Shown here piece by piece: positions 56,791-64,000 of a stretch of 64,000 bases of DNA. Source of the DNA: Iamia majanohamensis (GTDB lineage: Bacteria > Actinomycetota > Acidimicrobiia > Acidimicrobiales > Iamiaceae); assembly GCF_028532485.1 (NCBI RefSeq), contig NZ_CP116942.1, positions 3,658,001-3,722,000 on the forward strand, written 5' to 3'. Made by a program: the position numbers and the translations under genes. The notes beneath the pieces are model-generated. The model was not told the DNA's origin. It was given only the letters and a program-made list of their open reading frames with translations, and did not search any database. Positions within the stretch are counted from its first letter, which is position 1, and every line of letters begins with the position of its first letter.

Positions 56791-58014
56791 CTACCACCGC
56801 ACAGGGACGCTGCGCGGGCCTCGGACCTGCCCACCGCTCCACGTGACGGCGCTGGGATCGGCGAGCTCGAAGGTGGGGATGCGGTCGAGGAACCGCTCGA
56901 CGGCGACGCGCAGCTCCATCCGGGCCAGGTTCGAGCCGAGGCATCGGTGGATGCCGGAGCCGAACGCGAAGTGGCGGTTGCGCTGCCGATCGATGACGAA
57001 CTCGTCGGGTCGCTCGAAGTGCTCGGGGTCGCGGTTGCCGGCGGGGAACGCCATCAAGATCTTGTCCCCCTTCTTCATCGGGCAGCCGGCGTGCTCGGTG
57101 TCCTCAGCGACGTAGCGCGCCATGGTCACGGGGCTGTAGAACCGCAGCAGCTCCTCGATCGCCGTGGTCATCAGCTCGGGCTCCGACCGCAGGCGGGCCT
57201 GGTCATCGGGGTGGGACGCCAGGTGGTAGAGGCTCGATCCGATCGAGCTCCAGGTCGTGTCGATGCCGGCGAGCAGGAGCAGGAAGCAGCTTCCGATGCG
57301 GTGGTTGTCGTCGAGCGGATCACCCTCGTGGCGAGCCTCGACGAGCATGGTGACCAGATCGTCGGGCCGCTCTCCGTCCGGCACCCGCTCCCGCTCGTCG
57401 AGCTTGTCCCCGAAGTAGGTGATGACCTCCATGATCGCGTCGATGGAGCCCTGGATGTCGTGGAACCCCTGCTGGAGGATGGTGACCGCCCAACCAGTGA
57501 AGGTGTCCTCGTCCTCGAGGGGCACACCGAGCATGCGGGCGATGACGCGCACCGGGATGTGCTGGGCGTAGTCCTTGGCGGCGTCGGCTCCGTCGGCATC
57601 CGAGAATGCGTCGATGAGGTCGTCGGCCAGTGCATGGGTGACCGGAGTGAGCTCCTCGATCCGGCTCGGCCCGAATCGCGGCAACAGCATGCGACGGGCC
57701 CAGGTGTGCACCGGCGGATCAGAGGTGATGGGGGGGGCGATCAGCATGATCGCCGCCTCCGGGTTCAGCTCCCGGCCAGGAGTGATGACGGCGACGTCCC
57801 TCGACGAGAAGCGCTCGGTGTCGTGCGCGATGGCGGCGAGATCGTCGTATCGGGTCGGCAGCCAGGTGGAGCCGTACCTCTCGGTGTGGGCGATCGGGCA
57901 GCGTGGACGCAGGTCGGCCCACACCTGGGCCGGGTCCGCGACGTAGTCGGGGTCGAGGATGTCGAAGTCGGAGCTCCAGTCGTGGACCTCGGAACTCGGA
58001 TCGATGGCGGTCAT
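56791..58014 (-). CDS. Cytochrome P450, paralogue of the 43391 gene
   Basis: A 407-residue P450 with AGIDTTWSS in the I helix, EELLRFYSP, and FGSGIHRCLGSNLAR at the heme. Long stretches are shared with the P450 at 43391 (RYVxEDTE, FVIDRQRNRHFAFGSGIHRC), which points to duplication. Divergent from the thiolase operon; the 130-base gap carries an inverted repeat. Confidence 0.92.
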   Translation of the reverse strand: MTAIDPSSEVHDWSSDFDILDPDYVADPAQVWADLRPRCPIAHTERYGSTWLPTRYDDLAAIAHDTERFSSRDVAVITPGRELNPEAAIMLIAPPITSDPPVHTWARRMLLPRFGPSRIEELTPVTHALADDLIDAFSDADGADAAKDYAQHIPVRVIARMLGVPLEDEDTFTGWAVTILQQGFHDIQGSIDAIMEVITYFGDKLDERERVPDGERPDDLVTMLVEARHEGDPLDDNHRIGSCFLLLLAGIDTTWSSIGSSLYHLASHPDDQARLRSEPELMTTAIEELLRFYSPVTMARYVAEDTEHAGCPMKKGDKILMAFPAGNRDPEHFERPDEFVIDRQRNRHFAFGSGIHRCLGSNLARMELRVAVERFLDRIPTFELADPSAVTWSGGQVRGPRSVPVRW

Positions 58015-58084
58015 CGGGCGTCCTCACGAGTCGGCGGATGCGTCGGGCGGGAACGAGCCCACACCGATGCAACACTAGCGCCAA

Positions 58085-58112
58085 GTTGTCTCTTGACGAA
58101 ACACATGACAAC
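58085..58112. promoter_or_regulatory. Inverted repeat between P450 and thiolase operons
   Basis: Arms GTTGTC (58085-58090) and GACAAC (58107-58112), perfect, with 16 bases between. It contains the 17-base motif at 58094-58110 that resembles 47922-47938. Likely operator for divergent control. Confidence 0.5.
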
Positions 58113-58144
58113 ATCCGTCTCGCACACCGCTACCACCGGATGGA

Positions 58145-59347
58145 GTGTCGATGTCAGGCGAGGGCACAGCACGCGGGCCATGGGGCTCCACCGCCGTGGT
58201 GGGCATCGGCGAGACCGACTACGTGCGTGGCTCAGATGTCCACGTCTGCGACTTGATCCTCGACGCTTCGATGGCAGCGATCAATGATGCCGGACTCAGC
58301 CCGGCCGACATCGATGGCATCATCCCACCGCCGGGGTTCATGAGCACCGAGGAGATTGCCGCCAACCTGGGCGTCCCCGATGTCGCCTACCACGTCAGCG
58401 TGCTCATGGGCGGCGCCTCCCCCACTGCCTCGCTCCAGACGGCGGCGATGGCCATCGATGCCGGCCTGGCCGATGCGGTGCTCGTCACCATGGGATGGAA
58501 CGGCTACTCAGCGTTGCGACCGAAGCCCGATGCCCGGCCGACCCAACGCACCATGAACGTCGGCCCTATGGGCGAGACCGTCCGCAACTTCTACGCCCCG
58601 TACGGGCTGATGTCGGCCGCACAGCACTACAGCCTCTACCTCCGCAGCTACGTCGACACCTTCGGGGTGCCCGAGGATGCGGCCGCCACAGTCGCTCTCG
58701 CGTGCCGTGAGCACGCTCAGTTGAACGACAAGGCCTTCATGCGGGGCCGGCCGCTCACGCGAGAGGAGTACGACGCCTCTCCCTACATCGCAGAGCCCCT
58801 CCGCAAGTTCGACTGCTGCCTCGAGACCGACTGCGCGGCGGCCGTGGTCGTCACCTCGCTTGACCGGGCGCGCGATCTCGCCCACCCTCCCGTCGTGTAC
58901 CTGGGCGGGGCGGAGGGGCATCCGCAGCCGGCGGACGAGATCATCGGACGGCCGGACCTCCTCGAGCTGGGCATCCACCGTGCTGCACCACGGGCGTTTG
59001 CAAGAGCCGGCGTCGGGCCGCACGACATCGATGTGCTCGAGATCTACGACTGCTTCACCTACGTGGTCCTCCTCCAGCTCGAGGCGCTCGGCTACGCCGA
59101 GCCGGGCGGCGCCGCCGACTTCGTGGCCGGCGGCACCATCTCCATCGGCGGCCGCTTCCCGCTCAACACGCACGGCGGCTTGCTCTCGCAGGGCCATTGC
59201 TGGGGTTTGAACCACGTGGTGGAGGCGACACGCCAGATGCGAGGCGGTGCCGGCGCGGCTCAGGTGCGGGACGCCGAGCTGGCTCTGGTCACCGGGTACG
59301 GCGACCTGGGCGACGGCAGCGTCGCCATCCTCGGGGTCGACCGGTGA
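58145..59347 (+). CDS. Non-condensing thiolase (SCP2-thiolase/lipid-transfer type)
   Basis: A 400-residue thiolase-superfamily protein. It shows [15 protein letters not shown] at the start, DALVTMGWN-like helices, [13 protein letters not shown], and [14 protein letters not shown] near the end, with the C-terminal His and Cys in place but no clear first catalytic Cys at the usual site. Such proteins pair with DUF35 partners and act as aldolases or lipid-transfer proteins in steroid side-chain degradation. Start could be GTG 58145 or ATG 58151. Confidence 0.85.
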   Translation: MSMSGEGTARGPWGSTAVVGIGETDYVRGSDVHVCDLILDASMAAINDAGLSPADIDGIIPPPGFMSTEEIAANLGVPDVAYHVSVLMGGASPTASLQTAAMAIDAGLADAVLVTMGWNGYSALRPKPDARPTQRTMNVGPMGETVRNFYAPYGLMSAAQHYSLYLRSYVDTFGVPEDAAATVALACREHAQLNDKAFMRGRPLTREEYDASPYIAEPLRKFDCCLETDCAAAVVVTSLDRARDLAHPPVVYLGGAEGHPQPADEIIGRPDLLELGIHRAAPRAFARAGVGPHDIDVLEIYDCFTYVVLLQLEALGYAEPGGAADFVAGGTISIGGRFPLNTHGGLLSQGHCWGLNHVVEATRQMRGGAGAAQVRDAELALVTGYGDLGDGSVAILGVDR

Positions 59348-59763
59348 GCGGCACCTACGTCCCCAAGCTCGAGTGGCTCGTCCTGGACTGGCACCGAGCC
59401 TGCCTCGAAGTCGGGGCGCTCGCCCTGCAGCGCTGCGACGCGTGCGGGAGGTGGCGCCACCCGCCGCGGCGGTTCTGCGCCGAGTGCGGTAGCTCGGCGT
59501 CGTCGTTCGAGCCGGTGGAGGGGACGGGGACGGTCCTGTCCCTGGCGGTCAGCCACCGCAGCCTCGACCCGGGCTGGCAGGCCGAGGTCCCCTACGCCAC
59601 GCTGGTCGTCCAGCTGGTCGAAGGCCCCCGCGTGCTGGCTGCCACCAAGGCCTCTCCGGGCGAGGTGGGCATCGGCGCGGCGGTGCGCTGCTCCGTCGAG
59701 CCTCGATCCGATGACTTCGTGCTCGTGTGGGCCGAGCCGGCAACGGGCACCACCGCCGACTGA
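59344..59763 (+). CDS. DUF35 OB-fold, zinc-ribbon partner of the thiolase
   Basis: A 139-residue protein with a rubredoxin-like zinc ribbon [20 protein letters not shown] (C31, C34, C45, C48) followed by an OB-fold ([19 protein letters not shown]). The GTG start overlaps the thiolase stop in GTGA. DUF35 proteins bind acyl-CoA and form complexes with their adjacent thiolase-like partner, as in the ChsH2/Ltp2 steroid system. Confidence 0.87.
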   Translation: MSGTYVPKLEWLVLDWHRACLEVGALALQRCDACGRWRHPPRRFCAECGSSASSFEPVEGTGTVLSLAVSHRSLDPGWQAEVPYATLVVQLVEGPRVLAATKASPGEVGIGAAVRCSVEPRSDDFVLVWAEPATGTTAD

Positions 59764-59799
59764 CGAAGGAGGTCGACGGACCGCCGTCGAGCACCCACA

Positions 59800-60780
59800 A
59801 TGCACACCAGATTGACCGACCTACTCGACTGCGAGCACCCAGTGATGCTCGCCGGGATGGGTGGCGTGTCCTACTCCGCCCTCGTCGCTGCGGTGAGCGA
59901 TGCCGGAGGGTTCGGCACGCTCGGCGCCGCCCCCATGGGAGTCGACCGCCTGAGGCGAGAGATGGCCGAGGTGCGCGAGCGAACCCGCGCACCATTCGGC
60001 GTCGACCTGCTCACCGCTCTGCCCGAGGGCATGGAGGAACAGATCGACGCGATCATCTCAGGCGGCGCGTCGGTCTTCGTGGCCGGCCTGGGCGTGCCGC
60101 GCGAGGTGGTGGACCAGTGTCACCGCTCCGGGGTCCTGGTCATGAACATGTGCGGCAAGGTTCGCCACGCCGTGGCCGCCGTCGAGGCCGGTTGCGACGT
60201 CGTCATCGCTCAGGGCACCGAAGCAGGTGGGCACACCGGCACCGTGGCCACCATGCCGCTCGTCCCCCAGCTCGTCGATGCCGTCGGCGACCGGGTACCG
60301 GTGGTGGCGGCCGGCGGCATCTTCGACGGCCGAGGTCTGGCCGCAGCCCTCGCCCTGGGTGCCGATGGCGTGTGGGTGGGCACTCGCTTCATCGCCACCC
60401 CGGAGGCGCACGTGGTGTCGGGCTACCGCGAGGCCCTCGTCGACGGTCGCGATGACGACACGGTGATCACCCGGGCCTTCACCGGCAAGACGCTGCGGGC
60501 CCTTCGCAACGACTACACGAGGTTCTTCGACCAGCACCCCGAGGAGCTGGCGCGGTTTCCTGAACAGATCGGCCGCTCGATGTCCGACGGAGCCATGCAC
60601 CTCGGCGCCCCTCCCGACACCGAGGGGATCGACCCAGCCAAGGAGTGCTACGCCGCCGGGCAGGGCCTCGGAGGCATCCATGAGGTCCTGCCGGCTGGCG
60701 AGCTGGTCCACCGGTTCCTCCAAGAAGCCGAGCGGGAGATCGACCGACTCTGCTCGCTGCGAGCGCCGGAGCGGCGCTGA
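59800..60780 (+). CDS. Nitronate monooxygenase-like FMN enzyme
   Basis: A 326-residue TIM-barrel flavoenzyme of the same family as the 42224 gene, with EHPVMLAGMGGVSYSALVAA, GTEAGGHTGTVATMPL and VVAAGGIFDGRGLAAALALG. It may oxidise a conjugated acyl-CoA or a nitronate. Part of the rightward thiolase operon; 36 bases after the DUF35 gene and 2 before the LLM gene. Confidence 0.85.
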   Translation: MHTRLTDLLDCEHPVMLAGMGGVSYSALVAAVSDAGGFGTLGAAPMGVDRLRREMAEVRERTRAPFGVDLLTALPEGMEEQIDAIISGGASVFVAGLGVPREVVDQCHRSGVLVMNMCGKVRHAVAAVEAGCDVVIAQGTEAGGHTGTVATMPLVPQLVDAVGDRVPVVAAGGIFDGRGLAAALALGADGVWVGTRFIATPEAHVVSGYREALVDGRDDDTVITRAFTGKTLRALRNDYTRFFDQHPEELARFPEQIGRSMSDGAMHLGAPPDTEGIDPAKECYAAGQGLGGIHEVLPAGELVHRFLQEAEREIDRLCSLRAPERR

Positions 60781-60782
60781 CG

Positions 60783-61706
60783 ATGGCCACCCCGTTGCGC
60801 GTCGGCGCTGCCCCGCCACCGCCGGCAGAGCCAGGCCCTGGCGCCCAGGCCGCCATCCTGCAAGCCATGGCCGACGCCGGCTGTGACCACCTCGTCGTCG
60901 GCGACCACGTCTGCTTCTTCGGCGGCTGGGGCGTCGACGGCCTGGTCGAGGCCACGGCGCTCTCCATGCTCCACCCTGCGTTGCCGGTTCACACCAGCGT
61001 CTACCTGCTCGGACTCCGGCACCCCGTGGTGGTCGCTCGCCAGATCTCGACGCTGGCGGCGCGAGCTCCGGGCCGCCTGGTGCTGGGCGTCGGCGTCGGA
61101 GGCGAGGACCGCGACGAGGTGCGGGCGTGCGGCGTCGACCCCACCACCCGGGGACGGCGGATGGACGAAAGCCTGGCGGTGCTGCGTCCACTCCTCGACG
61201 GCCGCGCGGTGGACCACGACGGTGAGTTCTTCTCGTTGTCCTCCGTATCCATCCGACCGGCCCCACCAGCGCCTGTTCCCGTCGTCGTCGGTGGACGTTC
61301 CGCCGCGGCGGTGCAACGGGCCGGCCGCCTGGGCGACGGCTGGCTCGGCATCTGGGTCTCCCCCGAGCGGTTCGCCGCGGCCACAGACCAAGCGCGAGCC
61401 GCCGCCGACGACATCGGCCGAGCCGGTGTGGACTGGCAGCATGGGATGACGGTGTGGTGCGGCTTGGCCGACGATCGCAGATCGGCCACTGACGCCGTCT
61501 CCCAGGCCATGGAGGGCATCTACGGTCTGCCCTTCGAACGCTTCGCCCGGTACGTGCCCGCCGGCGCTCCCGCCGACGTCGCCGACGCCCTCCGGCCCTA
61601 CGTCGACGCCGGCTGTCGCACGTTCAACCTGCTCACCCAGAGTCCCGACCCGTCCATGATCCCGGGAGCCGTCGGCGAGGTCCGCCTGCTCCTCGCGTCA
61701 GTCTGA
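60783..61706 (+). CDS. LLM-class (luciferase-like) oxidoreductase
   Basis: A 307-residue TIM-barrel flavin or F420 oxidoreductase with DAGCDHLVVGDHVCFFGG, LGVGVGGEDRDEVRACGVDP, and PVPVVVGGRSAAAVQRAGRL. The VGxGVGG and phosphate-binding VVVGGRS patterns fit F420-dependent actinobacterial members, though FMN cannot be ruled out. Starts 2 bases after the previous stop. Confidence 0.85.
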   Translation: MATPLRVGAAPPPPAEPGPGAQAAILQAMADAGCDHLVVGDHVCFFGGWGVDGLVEATALSMLHPALPVHTSVYLLGLRHPVVVARQISTLAARAPGRLVLGVGVGGEDRDEVRACGVDPTTRGRRMDESLAVLRPLLDGRAVDHDGEFFSLSSVSIRPAPPAPVPVVVGGRSAAAVQRAGRLGDGWLGIWVSPERFAAATDQARAAADDIGRAGVDWQHGMTVWCGLADDRRSATDAVSQAMEGIYGLPFERFARYVPAGAPADVADALRPYVDAGCRTFNLLTQSPDPSMIPGAVGEVRLLLASV

Positions 61707-61721
61707 CACGGGAGAATCGCC

Positions 61722-62972
61722 ATGACCGAGACCGGGGACACGCTCGACATCGACGCCTGGCTCGACGAGAGGTGGGCCCCCGATCTCCCGGTCCACGAGT
61801 GGTGAGACCGGCTGGCCGACGCCCGCCTCACCCATCCGATGTTGCCTACCCCGTGGGGCCGGGACTGGTCGCGAGCCGAGACCTCTCGGCTGGCTCGGGC
61901 CATGGTGCAGCGCAGGACGCTGGGTCCGCCGTCCGGGCTGGGGATGATGCTCGCGGCCCCGACGCGCATCGCGCACGCGTCCGGGGAGCTGCAGCGCCGC
62001 CTTCTCCCCGACATCCTCAGCGGCCAGCAGGGCTGGTGCCAGCTGTTCTCCGAGCCCGGGGCCGGCTCCGACCTCGCCGGCCTGCAGTGCCGGGCCGAGC
62101 GGGACGGTGACGAGTGGGTTGTGACCGGCCAGAAGGTGTGGACGTCCCTCGGCCAGTGGGCCGACTACGGCATGCTCATCGCCCGCACCGACCCCGACGC
62201 ACCCAAGCACCGGGGCATCACCTACTTCGCGTTCCCCATGCTCCAGGACGGAGTGGAGGTGCGGCCACTGCGGGAGATGACCGGCAGGGCCCTGTTCAAC
62301 GAGGTGTTCCTCGATGAGGCACGCGTCCCCCACGGCAACGTCGTCGGAGACGTCGGGGACGGTTGGCGAGTGGCGAACACCACGTTGATGGTGGAGCGCA
62401 GCGGCATCGGCGGGAACAACGTCGCCGCCCCGAGCGCTGCCCTCCCCGGCACCATCGCCGGCCACCTCGCCCGACCCGCGGGTTCCTTCGAACATGAGGT
62501 AGCCGTCCTCGGCGAGGGCGGGGTCGGGCCTGACTGCGTCGCAACGCTGATCAGGCTGGCGGAGGAGAACCACAAGCTCGCCGACCCCACGATCCGAGAC
62601 GACCTCATGCGCCTGCACTCGATGGCGGAGATCACCGGTTGGCACCTGGGGCGCATGAAGTCCGGTAACGCAGCCACCGGCGGCGAAGGCAACCTGGCCA
62701 AGCTCCGCAACAGCGAGGCGATTCGTCTAGCACGCGATCTCGGCTGCCGGATCCTCGGCGCCGACGCCACCCTGGTCGGACCCGACGCCGGCTCCGGAGG
62801 CTCGATCCAGGAGATGACCGTGTTCTCGCCGTCCCCGTCGATCTACGGCGGCAGCGACCAGGTGCAGCGCAATATCATCGGCGAGCGGATCCTCGGCCTC
62901 CCCAAGGAGCCGGGCCCCGACAAGGTCACGCCGTTCCGGGATCTGCCACAGAACACCTCGCCGTCGCGCTGA
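61722..62972 (+). pseudogene. Acyl-CoA dehydrogenase with an in-frame TGA at codon 28
   Basis: From ATG 61722 the frame reads MTETGDTLDIDAWLDERWAP to HEW, then TGA at 61803-61805, and continues in the same frame as DRLADARLTHPMLPTPWGRD and a complete dehydrogenase ([48 protein letters not shown]). A TGG to TGA change explains it. Re-initiation at ATG 61839 would give a 377-residue protein lacking the first 39 residues. TGA is used as a stop by many genes here, so recoding is unlikely. Confidence 0.8.
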
Positions 62973-63177
62973 TCCGGAATCCGTTCGGCCCGACAGGCGG
63001 GTGTGGAGTGAGGTCAGGCCGACGCCCTGCCACGACGCCCTACTGGTGCGAGACTCCTCGGGCTCGCATGGTCGGACCACACGCGACCGGCCGGCCAGAT
63101 GGTGGAGACGGGCGGCTGGGCCGACGACGCGTCAGCGACCTGGCGGCGGCTGGGGCGCGAGCGGATAGGAGGTGCGT

Positions 63178-63999
63178 TCAGCCCGCCCGCTCGCCGATGA
63201 AGCGGGCGACGCGCGCGACGCCCTCGTCAGCCTCGGGCACGGCGCCTGCGAAGAAGTGCCAGACGTGGATCAGGTCCTCGCCCTCGAACAGCGTCACGTT
63301 GACACCCGCAGCGCGGGCCCGTTCGGTCAGCCGGCGTGCGTCGTCGAGCAGCACCTCGGCGGTGCCGACCTCGACCAGCAGCGGAGGCAGGCCCACCAGG
63401 TCGGCGAACAGCGGGCTCAACCCCGGCGAACCGGGGTCCTCTTCGGAGCCAGCGTAGGCCGCTGCCCAGCGGCCCAGGTCCTCGGGGTGGACCATGGGGT
63501 CGGCGTGGGCCTTCTCCGAGATGGTCGCCCCCGCCTGCGTCAGGTCGACCCACGGCGAGAGGCACACGCCGGCCGCCGGCAGTGGGTCGTCGGCGTCGCG
63601 CAGGGCCACCAGCGTCGCCACAGCGTGGCCGCCCCCGGCCGAGTCACCGGCCACGACCACCCGTGCTGGGTCGGCATCGCCTGCGACCAGCCATCGGTAC
63701 GCTGCGCAGGCGTCGTCGAGGGCGGCTGGAAAGGGGTGCTCGGGCGCCAGCCGGTAGTCGACGGCCAGCACTCTGCCCTCGATGGCAGAGGCGAGGTGGG
63801 TGAGCATGCAGCGGTGGCTGTCCAGCGAGCCGATGCAGTAGCCGCCGCCGTGGAGGTAGAGCACGGTAGGTCCGCCGCCGGCTCCGATGCACTCGGCCCG
63901 CACACCGCCGGCGTCGACCTCCTCCACGCCGATGCCCTGTGCCGCAGGGAGCATGGCTCCGAGGCCGTCGTAGGCCTCGCGCCACTCATCGACGGTCAT
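63178..63999 (-). CDS. Alpha/beta hydrolase of the hormone-sensitive lipase family
   Basis: A 273-residue esterase-like hydrolase with HGGGY (50-54), nucleophile GDSAGGG (Ser120), the acid region near EVGTAEVLLDD and the catalytic His in HVWHFF. It starts at ATG 63999, at the window edge, and may be longer. It converges on the broken acyl-CoA dehydrogenase, with about 205 bases between and no clear terminator. Confidence 0.87.
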   Translation of the reverse strand: MTVDEWREAYDGLGAMLPAAQGIGVEEVDAGGVRAECIGAGGGPTVLYLHGGGYCIGSLDSHRCMLTHLASAIEGRVLAVDYRLAPEHPFPAALDDACAAYRWLVAGDADPARVVVAGDSAGGGHAVATLVALRDADDPLPAAGVCLSPWVDLTQAGATISEKAHADPMVHPEDLGRWAAAYAGSEEDPGSPGLSPLFADLVGLPPLLVEVGTAEVLLDDARRLTERARAAGVNVTLFEGEDLIHVWHFFAGAVPEADEGVARVARFIGERAG

Positions 64000-64000
64000 C

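Noticed and set aside
61803-61805. TGA recoded as tryptophan or selenocysteine
   Set aside because: TGA ends many intact genes here, and no SECIS-like structure or selenoprotein family match is apparent; a nonsense change is simpler.

Overview
The window is high-GC, densely packed DNA from an actinomycete-type bacterium. Signs of this are the many GTG starts, the 4-base ATGA/GTGA gene overlaps, an SCO6880-type conjugation gene set, MMPL exporters, an F420/LLM-type oxidoreductase, and a large stock of P450, acyl-CoA and Baeyer-Villiger enzymes. The lineage cannot be fixed from sequence alone; an environmental actinobacterium such as an acidimicrobial relative is a reasonable guess.

Region 1 (1-23.7 kb) looks like an integrative conjugative element. 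It starts with the C-terminal part of a tyrosine recombinase. Next comes a leftward operon (9.9 to 1.0 kb) that reads as an Ssp-type DNA phosphorothioation system: cysteine desulfurase SspA, DUF4007 protein SspB, large P-loop ATPase SspC and PP-loop sulfurtransferase SspD. It is followed in the same operon by a GIY-YIG nuclease-like protein and a DndB-like DGQHR protein, where an SspE or SspFGH restriction module might be expected. A small unknown gene precedes sspA. The transfer module follows: T4 coupling protein, HTH/excisionase-like protein, CHC2/toprim primase, VirB4-like ATPase, SCO6880-like protein, a TrbL-like membrane protein, two small membrane or anchored proteins, and a transglycosylase/VanY-type peptidase. 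Between them lie a three-gene rightward cassette, whose last gene is cut by an IS3-family element with a 3-bp target duplication, an ATP-dependent DNA ligase, and a small Lys/Ala-rich protein. No relaxase or second att site is visible.

Region 2 (23.7-42 kb) holds transporters and regulators: two MMPL proteins, a P450/TetR/MBL operon, an anti-sigma-type kinase, two DHA2 MFS exporters, MarR and TetR regulators, and a protein with two ExxH motifs. It carries several broken genes: a thioesterase tail, a glycosyltransferase scrap, a frameshifted universal stress protein, a frameshifted MFS exporter, and a TetR gene with an internal deletion.

Region 3 (42-64 kb) is a catabolic island: two closely related P450s, a 3Fe-4S ferredoxin, two nitronate-monooxygenase-like proteins, two acyl-CoA dehydrogenases, two Baeyer-Villiger-type monooxygenases, a zinc alcohol dehydrogenase, enoyl-CoA hydratase, two alpha/beta hydrolases, two acyl-CoA synthetases, a CMD-family protein, a non-condensing thiolase with its DUF35 partner, and an LLM-class oxidoreductase. 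Together they could hydroxylate an alicyclic or terpenoid-like substrate, oxidise the alcohol to a ketone, insert oxygen, hydrolyse the ester or lactone, and feed the acid into CoA-dependent degradation; the substrate is unknown. One acyl-CoA dehydrogenase has an in-frame TGA at codon 28.
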